From NCBI GenBank assembly GCA_014529385.2, contig CM043945.1, positions 229,112-293,111 on the forward strand: 64,000 nucleotides of DNA. Direction: 5' to 3'. Under the pieces are notes generated by a model. It had not been told where the DNA came from. It did no database searches and saw only the letters and a list, made by a program, of their open reading frames with translations. Origin of the DNA: Adiantum capillus-veneris. Lineage: Eukaryota; Streptophyta; Polypodiopsida; Polypodiales; Pteridaceae. The translations under genes and the position numbers were made by a program. Positions 22,601 through 34,054 of the stretch are shown here, piece by piece (within the stretch, counting starts at the first letter, position 1; each line of letters opens with the position of its first letter).

Positions 22601-25600
22601 AGTGCTTGAATGGCTAGGATCCTGTAGTAATGACCACACATATTCCACACACGCTTGCTAGATAGACTTTCCCTACTGTGTAGTCAATGCAACAGCCATT
22701 AAAGATTGATATACTTGTAGATATAATAGAGACAGATGTTTCCATTGAGACAGATGCTCATAGGCACCCAAGACTAGATTCACCAATGATTGAGCATATA
22801 GAGTCCCCATGTAAGACTGGGACAGATGAGGCACTTCCAAACCAAGACTCTCACCCCCCCTAGAGTAGAGGTCAGACTAGGATTCAAATATCAGTCTTCC
22901 TAGAGTGACTACTACCAGCACACTTGAGTCACCCCCAAATCAGGTAGGGTCTACCTTAGAGGATTTTCATAGCATAGTACTACCTATGAGCAAATGTTCA
23001 CAAGCGTAGTATTACATATGAGAAACCTAGGACATACCAAGCCTATAGATCATCATAGAGAGCTTACTGTATGGCAACTTTACACGTTTGTGTACCCTAC
23101 ATGATGACACATACAAGACCATTAACTAGTGATGATATGCTATTATGGATTGAGAGTCACAATACACATAATGCTTTGAACAATCACTAGAGGCATAGTG
23201 ATTCTATAGAGAACGTAAATAGATTTGGGTTCCTAGACCACATACCCTAGCACATCCTCATCTCCTACAATTTCATTATCTAAACCTATGCTACAGAGAT
23301 CTAGGCAACGTTCATGACCTATAGAGAGGCCTACCCCACGATGAGTGCTAATACAAGCTAGATATTGAGACTACATGTGAGGAGAGCTCGACACATTAGG
23401 AAAAACATGAACCCTCTAGGGGCCCTTTCAGATTAAATTTAATTAGAGGATAGCCAATAGAAAGAGGGTGGTGGACGCACTCTATGCCCTCTAGGATTAC
23501 AGTTAATTAGAGGCCAGACAATAGGAAGAAGATGGTGGACACACTTTATGCCCTCAAAATAGTAGGGGGTCTTACAATCCTTAATGGCCTCTTACCTAGT
23601 GATAAGGTGGAGGGAGTGGGGACCCACTCTAGAACCTGTAGTTTCCCTCCTATTTGGCCCAGTTTTTGAAATTTTTACAAATTTTCATAATTGAATTTTA
23701 TCTCCTTGAAAACCCCCCAAACCTATTTCAAGGTCAAAAAAACCTTTTCTTACCTACAAAAAACGTGCACCCAAAAATTGGAAAATTTTAACCAAAAATT
23801 TAAAACATCATTTTCTACTCTCCACAGCACCCCCAAACCTATCCCATATTGGAAAATTGACTTTCTTTCTCTAGAATCCATTTTCCAAGCCCTCCTTTGT
23901 TGCAACCATCACACTCACCATCTACTCAAACACTCTCTCTCTCTATTACCACCTCCATTGTAGCACTAAGGAAGCTCATCTCTCTTCCCCTCCCACCTCC
24001 CATTGTAGCACTAAGGAAGCTCATCTCTCTTCCCCTCCCACCTCCCATTGCCACACCAAGCAAGGTTCATTCACATTCTGCTATCTCCATTGTAGCACCA
24101 ACCAAGCTCCTCCCCCTTGTCTGCCCGGTCCCACCTCTCACTGGCACACTAAGGAAGCTCATTTCCTTTCTCCCACCTACATTGTAATAGCAAGCAAGGT
24201 CCTAATCCTCCTCCTATTTTCCTTTACTCACACATGGCAAGCACTCTACTCCACAATGGAGGCCAAAGGATGAGGTCACTAGACTTGCATGCCACAACAT
24301 ACAAGGTGTAGACATTGAGTGGGTGCCTCAAGAGTTCACCGAAGGTGCTTGAGTATACATGCAGCCATCTACTATTAGCCCTCACCGTGTTTGAAACCAT
24401 GGAAACTTGGATCATCATTGGAAAGGAAAGCTCCTTGGCTTCAAGAATTGCAAGAAAAAGGGGATCGTAGCCATGGTGCAACATGTTTTCTCAATGTCAA
24501 GCTTGCAATTGCAACCACCCTACTCAATTCCCACCTCATTGTGAGTACTTGTTTTGAGAATAAAGATCTGGGTGTTAAGTCACATTGGAAGTTTTGTGTG
24601 GCTACATAATTATGTTTTTGCTTGATTTTGCAACTATATTTCCATCTACATTGGTGGAGGAGAAACCACTTCATAGTCTCTCCAGCACATCCAAAGCTAT
24701 ACTTGTAGATATTGGAGCAACAATGTTTGCACAACTTTGTCCCACCAAATTGATTCCAAGAAGAATTGTCTTCTATTCAAACTCTTATATTGTACCTAGT
24801 ACTTTGCAAGGTTATCAAAATCTGTAACCCATCAAAGTATCTTCTTTATTAAGTATGGAGTGATTACAACTAGAGTTATGGTTGGTAACATCTTTCTAGC
24901 AAAATATGGTATCAGATGTCCAAAACTCCTTGAAATATTCTGAAGTTTCTAGGTTTATGGGCCTGAGTGGGTGTTTGCTTGCTCATTGTTTTGTGCATAT
25001 CTTTAAAAAATATTGCATTTGTAGAGACAATCATGGTATTTGTATGCAAAGATGTGCACTTTGAGGATTTGGGGAGGCTTTTAGAATAGAATTGGGGTTT
25101 TGCGTAGGGCATGCATAGTGCAAATATGTATAATTGTAGGCTGGAGCATCAAGTAGTGGGATGTGCTATTTAAAATCCCACTCCTCCTTGTACATACAAT
25201 TTCACTATGATAATTGGATGTGCAAGCTTAGAGTGCGGACTCCCTCACAATGTGTAGAGGAAGCTATTGCAAGCTTTGGCATTACAGTGAGGATGCTCAA
25301 TGCTACTTTGGAAGTTGTCCAAGCGAACAAGCATTGCAACGTACGAGAATATTTAGCCATTATGAGTTTTGAGGACCTCCAAAAAGCTCAAAATTTTCAT
25401 CTCCAAGGTCATAAGGTGAGGATGTTTTCACCAAAGTTCTGCTCCATCAAAGTTTGACGTTCATTACTTCACTTTATGTTGAATGTCACATTTTTGGAAA
25501 AATTTCCTTGGTAACCAATATGCTTATGTTTGACACATTTAGGAATTTGAATATATTTTTTAATTCAATAATAGTTGTCCCGTGCACAATTTATTTGAGT

Positions 25601-25684
25601 ACCATTTTTGTATATTTTTCAAAATCTTGGCATCATAATGAGGTGAAAGTCCATTGCAATAGTGTAATTTGGTTGCCCTACTAA
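22601..25684. other. Unclassified DNA with small tandem duplications
   Basis: No gene or complete element recognised. There is a ~75-bp near-duplication at 23440-23560 (AATTAGAGG...GTGGACRCACT) and a ~45-bp tandem repeat (CACTAAGGAAGCTCATCTCT...) at 23953-24050 in a pyrimidine-rich tract. An ORF at 25161-25457 (98 aa) matches no family known to me. Confidence 0.45.
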
Positions 25685-25689
25685 AAATG

Positions 25690-25880
25690 GCATTTAATTG
25701 GCCTAGTAGTTAAGGAGGCAAGGAGCTCTAAGCGTGCCCACTATGGTTCAATCACTGCGACATGTGAGTGTGGGTGTGTGGGCACAATCTCGCAAGGCAA
25801 GGAGCTCTAAGCGTGCCCATTATGGTTCAACCACTGTGACGTGTGGGTGTGGGTGTGTGGGCGTAATCCTATAAAACTAG
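25690..25880 (+). mobile_element. Probable tRNA-derived SINE with internal duplication
   Basis: TTGGCCTAGTAGTTAAGGAGG resembles an A box and ATGGTTCAATCACTG a B box. The region from GGCAAGGAGCTCTAAGCGTGCCC through GTGGGTGTGTGGGC occurs twice head to tail (about 25708 and 25797). Duplication of the B-box part would give two internal promoter halves. No poly-A tail or TSD was confirmed. Confidence 0.5.
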
Positions 25881-26840
25881 TTGATGCAAAGCATAAGAGA
25901 GCTTTAAAAAATATGACATTTTATTGAGCTATTTTTGAAAAATTTTCATTTTTAAAAAGGCTACTACTATAAAAGCAGGGGCTTAATAATTCATTCTCAC
26001 TTTCACTTTTGCAACCCTTGAGCTCTTCTAATGTCTTTTGGCACTCCAAACTAAGCGTGGATGCATCCACAGCCTCTGCCTCTGTACCCACACCTACCCC
26101 TTTGTCACGCTTCACCCTCTTCCTTGGGGACACCAACTACAATGGAAAGAAACTTACACAGTTTTCATTTGTCTCCCAGCCTTGCCACCACAATTTTCCT
26201 CCATATCGACGTATATGTGAAGATTTCAACATTCATGGAGGAGCACATCATCAAATATGGTGTAGCTATCCCCCCACATGCAAAGGTCTGAGTGCCTTGC
26301 AACCACCTGCACTACATCCACAAAGGAAATTGCCCATTCTCAAAGCGGTTGAGATGGTTCTAGGAAATTACTATCGATGCAAGCTATCCCCCCACATGCA
26401 AAGGTCTGAGTGCCTTGCAACCTCCTGCACTACATCCACAAAGGAAATTTCCCATTCTCAAAGTGGTTGAGATGGTTCTAGGAAATTACTATCTATGCAG
26501 GCCATTTCTTGGACGAGCAAGCCGTAGGGGTGTTGGCGCTAAAGGAGCACAAAATGAGGGTGGAGTATCTTTCTTGCATCGCTACCTTCATCTTCCCTGT
26601 TAGCAAGAACTCAATTTGGAGGAGGTGCAATTGCCACACTTGTAAATTGGTGCCATCATCAAGGATGCCAAGGAGCCACAATGTGTCCCCATGAACCCTT
26701 TGACCAAAGACCATGCATTTTTGCTTGATTACCCGAGGGGGCTTAAAGAAGTGGTGAAGAACCCACTATTGTGGCTAGCACTAGTGCCACTCTAGAGTGC
26801 TGCTTCAATGATGTATGAGGCCATCTTAGAAGTAGAGATC
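25881..26840. other. Unclassified DNA with a 117-bp tandem duplication
   Basis: The unit GCTATCCCCCCACATGCAAAGG through TACTATCKATGCA is present at about 26265-26380 and again at 26382-26497 with few changes. Short ORFs across it are repeats of each other and not recognisable proteins. Confidence 0.55.
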
Positions 26841-26867
26841 TGTGATCAAATTAAGCTGGTTTCATTA

Positions 26868-26932
<65 letters not shown>

Positions 26933-27525
26933 CATTAAGGAGATTCCTTATGAGAAAAAGGAAAGTGATTGGTTGGATTCTATAACAAAAGGACATAAGT
27001 AGTTAGCTTGGCATGTTAAATAACTTGAAAAAGAGAGAGAGAGAGATTAAGACCAACAACAATTGAGGACTGGATTTACTTGGAGCCGGGGCGGTCTCCC
27101 CTCCAAAAGGACTTTGTATTATAACTTATCCCATTGAGAGAGACTTGTTTGCAATACAATCTTTGTGTTCTTAAAGTCCCAACTAATGCCATGAAGATGG
27201 AAAGCTTCATCCATCCAAATTACACTTGGTAGGGCCTCAATCCAAGACCTCAAACACATTCAAAGGTGGAGAGTTCTAGCGAGGATTGAGGAAAGAGAAG
27301 AAGAAAAAAGGTATTTTTACAAGAATAAGTATTCTTCTCACATTAGTTCACTCATAAAGCATAGCATAGCATAGTAATGGGGATGGAGAAGATGATGAGC
27401 ATGCTTGTAAGCGTGGCACTTGCTTGGATTTTCTTTCCATGGTGAAGTGTTGTTGGTGTAGGATTCTTCACTTCTCTTATCCTTGAGAAGGTGTATTCAC
27501 CTTGTTAGAATGAACTTCATTGAGG

Positions 27526-27598
<73 letters not shown>

Positions 27599-28184
27599 GA
27601 CCCATCAAACCCCCTTCTTGGGCATGCTTGAAGGCTATTGGACCTTGTGCCAATGAATGGCTTACTTCATTTCAAGAAAGAGGGTTAGCATTGTGACAAG
27701 TGTCCTTCATTCCCTTTTTAGAAGAGATCTTAATTCTTTAAATAACGTTAAAGTCTCATTGGCTCTCGAGGTAGGCTATCTAATGAGATTCAAGCTTGCT
27801 CATGGGATACTCTACTCTCATGGGTCCCCCTAGTAGGCTACCCAATAGAATCAAAGGGTACCCATGGGATACTCTATTCTTATTGGTTCTCTTTGTGGGG
27901 TATCCAATGAGATCAAATGTTGTTCTAGGGAATGCCTAATTCTTATTGGTTCTTCATGGTGGCTATCCAATGGTAATCAGGCTTGCTTGTGGACAACATA
28001 GCTAGTTACCCGACATGTGTCCTTTATGCCTTAAGTAAAAGAGTTGAGTTTTAATTTGTGTGAGTGTTCTCTCTCTCATCTTCCTACAAGAAGGGCTTGC
28101 CCCATTTCAGTGGGGGGTGCAACTTGGCCAATTTGGAGTCCATAGCAACTTTAGAGAGCATATTGAATGGTCTAAAATACCTAG
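26841..28184 (-). repeat. 3' LTR of the nested gypsy element, first part
   Basis: Matches the LTR family of 14644-16229 through several blocks, such as GACTGGATTTACTTGGAGCC, CTTTGTATTATAAC and AAGATGGAAAGCTTCAT. It contains two (GA)n tracts (26871-26928 and 27527-27599). It is cut at 28184 by the hAT-like element and continues at 32678. The start is approximate; TGTGATC at 26841 is the best TG candidate. Confidence 0.7.
28177..28184. repeat. Left 8-bp target-site duplication ATACCTAG
   Basis: ATACCTAG directly precedes the CAGGG end at 28185 and recurs at 32670-32677 after the CCCTG end. Eight-bp duplications are the hallmark of hAT-superfamily insertion. Confidence 0.95.
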
Positions 28185-28403
28185 CAGGGATTTTAATTAC
28201 GCGATGATGCATTTTGTTAAATGTTAATTATTGTTGTTATTATCACTATTTTTTTCATGTTAATAACATATCTAATGTCATGACCTACAAAAACCGGTAG
28301 AAAACGTAGAACCGGTGGGACAACCAACAATCCCGGGAAGCCCAGCGGGACAAGCAAGAATCCCGCCGGGCCCGTTGTGTACCCCCTTTATATTTGGCGG
28401 CTC

Positions 28404-28410
28404 TATATAA
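28404..28410 (+). promoter_or_regulatory. Inward-facing TATA box, left end
   Basis: TATATAA in the context GGCGGCTCTATATAACCC, 219 bp from the left end. No ORF follows on this strand, only the ~150-bp tandem repeats. Confidence 0.4.
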
Positions 28411-28538
28411 CCCTTTTATAGACATCACATCACATCACCTCTTCCTCTAAATTTGGTCATCCTTTAAAATTTAGAAGAAAAACAAAAGGTAAAAAAATGA
28501 ATAGTCTTTAAAAAAAAATAAAACTTAATGTAACTCTG

Positions 28539-29275
28539 ATCATGGATCATTAGTTCTTTTTTGGACTGAACTGATTCTTGAAAGGAGGTAGGAAGGTGAA
28601 TCTTTGGGTCAGTATCTCTACATTTGGGATGGACTGATCTCATGTTTGGTTCACCGTTATATTTGCTAAATTGATTGCTATATTGATTAGAACTTCTATC
28701 ATGGGTCATTAGTTCTTTTTTGGATTGAACTGATTCTTGAAAAGAGATAGAAAGGTGAATCTTTGGGTCGATATCTCTAATTTTGGGATGGACTGATCAC
28801 ATGTTTGATTCACCGCTGTATTTTCTTGCTATTCCGATTAGAGCTCCAATCATGGGTCATTAGTTCTTTTTTGGACTGGACTGATTCATGAAAGGAGGTA
28901 GAAAGGTGAATCTTTGGGTCGATATCTCTACTTTTGGGATGGACTGATCACATGTTTGATTCACCGCTGTATTTTCTTGCTATTTCGATTAGAGCTCCAA
29001 TCATGGGTCATTAGTTTTTTTTTGGACTAGACTGATTCATAAAAGGAGGTAGGAAGGTGAATCTTGGGTCGATATCTCTACTTTTGGGATGGACTGATCA
29101 CATGTTTGATTCACCGCTGTATTTGCTTGCTATTTCGATTAGAGCTCCAATCATGGGTCATTAGTTCTTTTTTGGATCGGACTGATTCATGAAAGGAGGT
29201 AGGAAGGTGAATCTTTGGGTCGATATCTCTACTTTTGGGATGGGCTGATCACATATTTGATTCACCATTGTATTT
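28539..29275. repeat. Tandem repeat, ~150-bp unit, about 5 copies
   Basis: Units begin ATCATGGGTCATTAGTTC at about 28539, 28699, 28850, 29000 and 29150. They share GGAGGTAGRAAGGTGAATC and GATGGACTGATCACATG. Neighbouring units differ by a few bases. Confidence 0.95.
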
Positions 29276-29534
29276 GATTGCTCATGTTTGAGTAGATTGA
29301 GGTTTATTCCGTTCAGGCTTCACTACTACGCTTGTGTGTGATATTGATTATAACACTAATGTTTGGTTTGAATAATACTTGAAAGAAGAGATAGCATACT
29401 GAGCTATGTTTATTGGTATTGCAAGCATCCAATAAGTATGTCTTCCACCGGGAATGTGAGCGCGCTTAGCCCTTTGATTATCATTATCCATATCCTGATT
29501 AAACACTATACTTCAGTTACGGCATACAAACTTA

Positions 29535-29690
29535 ATGATAATCAATTGCTATAAGAGTAACCACCATTTTACGACAATCAATTGATATAAGAGTAACCAC
29601 CATTTTACGACAATCAATTGATATAAGAATAATAACCATCTTACGACAATCAATTGATATAAGAGTAACCACCATTTTTTAAATCAATGA
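29535..29690. repeat. Tandem repeat, ~46-bp unit, 3-4 copies
   Basis: GACAATCAATTGATATAAGA followed by GTAACCACCATTTTAC, repeated with small changes. Confidence 0.9.
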
Positions 29691-29939
29691 ATGACAATCA
29701 GTGATTCCACGTTGCTTATTTCTTGAAACTTAAGAGAAAAAACAAAACTCATAGAAAATTTGTTGTCTATTGAGATATAACAAAGTGTTTTTATTACTCA
29801 TACATCATCCATGGCGCATAAAACCCAAATTTTAAAAGCACTTTTATAAGTCAAAAGTCTGAGAAAACCCTGCTTCATAAAGTACATCATATATCCATCA
29901 AAAAAAGGCTACACTCATTTCAGAGGGAGGGCGTAAGCA

Positions 29940-31528
29940 TCATTCTGGCTGGGCTTCAAATCTTTCTAATTCTTCGTCCAAAAGTGCCAAGGTCTTTCTC
30001 TCTGTGGATTTCTTCCTCACCCAACCTTCCACAAAAATCCTAGATATGGCTTGTACCTCCATTGAAACCTTATGTTTGAACCAATCTGTGCTGTAGTAGT
30101 CAGAGAACTCGCCACAAAACTTACAAAATTGCCATATCACCCATCCTATGGCGTACACATCTGTGGCCTTGGTCCATGGGCACGGGTGATTGCCATCTAG
30201 TAACTCAGGAGCTCGCCAAGGATGAAGCTTTTGCCAGTTTTCATCGGTATTGTTGGTCTTTTGTGTCTCTAAGCCAACACGCAGAGCCAATCCCCAATCA
30301 ATTATTCCAATACGGGGAGTGAGATCCTTGGTAAAGTCCAACATGATGTTCCATGGATGGAGAGCATTGTGGATCACTCCCTCGTCATGTGCGAATCGCA
30401 ATGCCTTCACTAAGGCATGGATCAACAAGGGAGCATGATTGCACAGGCTCTTGATACGTGTTTTCTGGTCTTCAGAGGGATGCTCCCATTTAAAGTCTTC
30501 AGGGATCTTTCCTTTCCCCTCTTGATGTGCTACAAGCGTCGTGAAAGAGCCATGTGGATGGGGCACTGCCTCCTTAAGATCACCTAAAGTTCCCCCATTG
30601 AAGTAGGGGAATATCAAAAACCATGGCAACGTTACAGAGTGGGCAATACTCCTCACAATCACTCTATGGTTGAGATCTACCCACTTTCGGATGCAAAGCT
30701 TTTCCACTGATGCTTGGCCTGTCCTTTGAACTCCTTGGCACAATAAGTATTCGGTGCAGGAAGGAAACTGATCCCTTTGATTTGAACTTGCCACCCTGTG
30801 CCATAAGCCCCTGACCCAAGTTTCTTGATCTTCTTAATGAACTTATTTGGAATGCCCAGAGTTATACTACATTCAGAATTGTATATACTGCTCTCCAGGT
30901 GACTGACACAAGCAGTAGAACCCGATGTTCCCTCAATGGCAGCCTCCTCAATGAATGGTTCTCCAACTTGGATGCTCCCCACAACTCTGGTGATAGCCAT
31001 TCACATTTTCTTGCTTAGGCCAAACTGTGTGTCTATGTGGGATGCTCGCCTTGACCTCTCCTTTTCAGCTCTCCATCTAGTGTTCCAATGCTCTAGCTTA
31101 CCCTTGTCTACTTCTTGAGGGCATTCCTCTTTCAAATCAGAGGCCACCTTGGGCAAATTGCCCACCCAACTGCTCAGTAATGAGTTTATTGATTCGGTTG
31201 TTTTGTCTGGATATAACAACAAAATTTTGCGGGCAATCTCACTGTATAATGATTGCAATCTAGACTCATCTGCAACAATCTGCGCTATATCGTCGGGATC
31301 TAGTGCACTGATGATCGTAACCAACAATTGTCTAATTTTCTTTTTGAGCTCTATCATTGAAGTAGCAGAAGGATCCATTTTGCCTGCAATGGTATTATTG
31401 CAAACAACACATTGTGAAATATAACTATGTGCCACTGCATTTGGATCTTTTCTACGTGAAAGAAAAAGTGAAATATAGACCATAGATCTCGTACGCTTTT
31501 GCAGTGACACACCTAATCGCAATTGCAA
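29940..31528 (-). pseudogene. Protein-kinase-like gene inside the hAT-like element
   Basis: Three consecutive minus-strand pieces form one kinase-like protein. Piece 1 (31528-31001, ~175 aa) is a helical N-terminal region without a recognised domain, ending at an in-frame TGA. Piece 2 (31000-30677) begins with ATG right after that stop in the same frame and holds the N-lobe: glycine loop LGSGAYGTGW and the ATP-binding Lys in YCAKEF. Piece 3 (30794-29940, 284 aa) is in another frame and holds the C-lobe. It has IHNALHPWNIML in place of the usual HRD loop (catalytic Asp replaced by Ala, Asn kept), DWG at residues 166-168 for DFG, and APE at 195-197. One nonsense change and one frameshift near 30740 interrupt it. 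Even before that damage it looks like a pseudokinase. A TATA box at 32438-32446 faces it. No introns are obvious. It is probably captured host sequence. Confidence 0.75.
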
Positions 31529-32252
31529 CCATGTGTCAATGCCTCACTGTACGACAACTTAGAAACAGATGCTCCTGTCATTCTAGCAGCAACACACCTA
31601 GTTGCAATTGCAACCATGTGCCGACGGATGAATGACTGGGAGCAACATAAAACATAGTCACCCTACGCTTTTGCAATGACACACCTAGCCGCAATTGCAA
31701 CCATGTGCCAGTGTATCCACGCACGGTGACTTCTTTCAAATAGATGCTCCTGTCATTCTAGTAGCAACACACCTGGTCGCAATTGCAACCATGTGCCGAA
31801 GCATGAATGACTGGGAGCAACATAAAACATAGTCATCCTATGCTTTTACAATGACACACCTAGCCGCAATTCCAACCATGTTCCAGTGCATCCACGCACG
31901 GTGACTTCTTTCAAACAGATGCTCCTGTCATTCTAGCAGCAACACACCTAGTTGCAATCGCAACCATGTGCCGAAGCATGAATGACTGGGAGCAACATAA
32001 AACATAATCACCCTACGCTTTTGCAATGACACACCTAGCCGAAATTGCAACCATGTGCCAATGCATTCACACACGGTTACTTCTTTCAAACAAATGCTCC
32101 TGTCATTCTAGCAGCAACACACCTAGTCACAATTGGAACCATGTGCCGAAGCATGAATGACTGGGAGCAATATAAAACATAATCATCGTACGCTTTTGCA
32201 ATGACACACCTAGCCGCAATTGCAACCATGTGCCAGTGCATCCACGTACGAT
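31494..32252. repeat. Tandem repeat, ~175-bp unit, about 4.4 copies
   Basis: Units carry CGCTTTTGCAATGACACACC, GCAATTGCAACCATGTG and GATGCTCCTGTCATTCTAG, with starts near 31494, 31676, 31841, 32016 and 32191. The array overlaps the 5' end of the kinase-like ORF and lies between it and its presumed promoter. Confidence 0.95.
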
Positions 32253-32437
32253 GATTTGATAAAAGAAATTTTAAACCTTTAAGTTTTAACGCAAAAAACT
32301 CAAAAAAACATCAATAAAATAAGGAAGGGTTTAAAAAATTACTGCTACACTGCTTTGCGAATGTGGAAAGCTGCCAGAAAGTTTGGTGAAGACTTTTCAA
32401 TGTACCTCTTTTGTGAAAAGACAAGCACCGGCGTCAC

Positions 32438-32446
32438 CTTTATATA
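32438..32446 (-). promoter_or_regulatory. Inward-facing TATA box, right end
   Basis: The minus strand reads GGCTATATAAAGGTGACG. It lies about 223 bp from the right end, almost the same distance as the left TATA box, and points toward the kinase-like gene. Confidence 0.45.
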
Positions 32447-32669
32447 GCCACGACGGGCTGGCGGGCAAATAACTTTACCCGGTGTGACCTCCGGGAAAAT
32501 TCACTAGCCCGGCGAGCCAACTAATTAGCCCGACGGGCTACGAGCCAGTCTCCAGGTCTCCTTGGAGGTCAAAAAAGATGAATGTCAATTAACAAAATAT
32601 TTGTTATTTTGCATTTCTATTGTTATTAACCTAAAATTATAGTGTGATCACGTCATTTTGAAATCCCTG

Positions 32670-32677
32670 ATACCTAG
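32670..32677. repeat. Right 8-bp target-site duplication ATACCTAG
   Basis: Exact copy of 28177-28184. Confidence 0.95.
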
Positions 32678-32943
32678 AGTTGGCAATAGACTTTCCCATT
32701 AATCCTAGGCCCAATGGACTCTACCACTATCCTTTGGAGGCTTAATGAGCCTTACCCTAAGGCCATTTAAAGCTTCATTGAGTTCACAATGCTCTTTGGT
32801 AGACTATCTCTTCTCTTGGTCCTCTACTGAGATAAGGCCAGTAGCACATATTAATATTCTACTTGTTGCTCCCTTTATCCTCCCATTTTAAATGTTCAAT
32901 TTAATTAATCATTTGGAAAATTTAGATATTATATTTTAAGACA
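32678..32943 (-). repeat. 3' LTR of the nested gypsy element, second part
   Basis: Continues the LTR interrupted at 28184. It matches the end of LTR2 of the three-LTR element through GGAGGYTTAATGAGCC-like, CTTTGGTAGACTATCTC and AATTTAGATATTATATTTT, and ends AAGACA at 32943. The internal region follows. Confidence 0.8.
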
Positions 32944-33059
32944 TGACCTTATCCTTGAAATCATAATCGTCTTCAACTATGAGGTAAAAAAGATAAAGCA
33001 TAGGCATTAGGCCATGGTTTCCTAGTGGATAGAGGATCCCTTTTTACCCATTGACATCT

Positions 33060-33062
33060 TTC
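33060..33062. repeat. Left 3-bp target-site duplication TTC
   Basis: TTC precedes the CACTT terminus at 33063 and recurs at 39977-39979. Three-bp duplications are typical of CACTA elements. The gypsy sequence reads through this point when compared with 18230-18270 of the sister copy. Confidence 0.85.
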
Positions 33063-34054
33063 CACTTCAAGAGGTTGTGTGCTCTTGTGACGCTTTTAGC
33101 GATGGAAATACATTGGGTTTTTATAACCCTCGACGTCGCTAAAAGCATCGTTACGGGGACATCACTATAAGCGTCTCTATAGGCGTCGCTATGATCGTCT
33201 CTATATAGCGATGACTGTAGCGACGTTTGTAGGCCATCTTTAGTGACGCCCGAGAGGAAAATTTTTTGGTGGCAGGGCATTCAACCCATCAACCATATTG
33301 AATGTTTCATTAATTGATTCACCTTTGAAAAAAAGTGCAAAGGTAGATATAGACCCAAAATAGTCACCCACAAGACAATATAACCATTAACTCCACCATC
33401 CATAGTACGTATTGTTTGCAAAATAAAGATACAAAACTGACAAGCGTGAATTGATGAAAGTAAATGAATGACAATTGTACACATAGGCAAAATCACTTGA
33501 TTGTTAAACTTTGCAAATGTAATAGTTACAAACCATTGTGATTATTGAAAAAATATACATGGTTTTCGAAAAGACGTATAAAAGTCGTCTCATGATACAT
33601 AAGCTATGACAAAAAGAAACTAATGATATCTAGCTACGGCTAAATTGACGTCGTCTAATCAAACGTCTCATCGTGTCCAAGCGGTGTATCTGTCGGATTC
33701 TGCAAAAAAAAACAATAAGGCAGCTTTTTGTAAGTATAAACATATAGCGACGTTTATAAAACAATACAACAAATAGAAAAGACTAAAACCTAATACTAAC
33801 CATGCTGCCGCGAGAACTCAGAATGTCCATCAGGGCGTTTAAGCCCTTCCTACCTGTGTACTCGTGCTCGTACGGTGTGGGATCACGTCCTGTCATCGAC
33901 CACTGTCAAAACATACAAAGAATCCATTATGTTAGAATTTAAAAACCCATAAACCCTAAACTATCAAACATAGAGAGCAATGCAAAAACACTTACAATAT
34001 CGGCCTCAAATGATGCCCACCCACCACTCCCCAAGTGGTGCAAGATCCCTGCCT

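Larger units (their letters stand above)
28185..32669. mobile_element. Non-autonomous hAT-like element carrying a kinase-like gene
   Basis: A 4,485-bp element with ends CAGGGATTTTAATTACG and (inverted) CAGGGATTTCAAAATGACG, flanked by ATACCTAG on both sides. Both ends continue inward into similar GC-rich CCGGG/CCCGC sequence and then a TATA box 219 bp (left) and about 223 bp (right) from the end, so the terminal repeats are long but diverged. The interior holds a ~150-bp minisatellite, a decayed protein-kinase-like gene on the minus strand, and a ~175-bp minisatellite. No hAT transposase (no BED finger or RW...W dimerisation motif) is visible. It sits inside a gypsy LTR. Confidence 0.85.

Noticed and set aside
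28539-29275. CRISPR-like array
   Set aside because: Units are contiguous ~150-bp tandem repeats without unique spacers, in a eukaryotic transposon.
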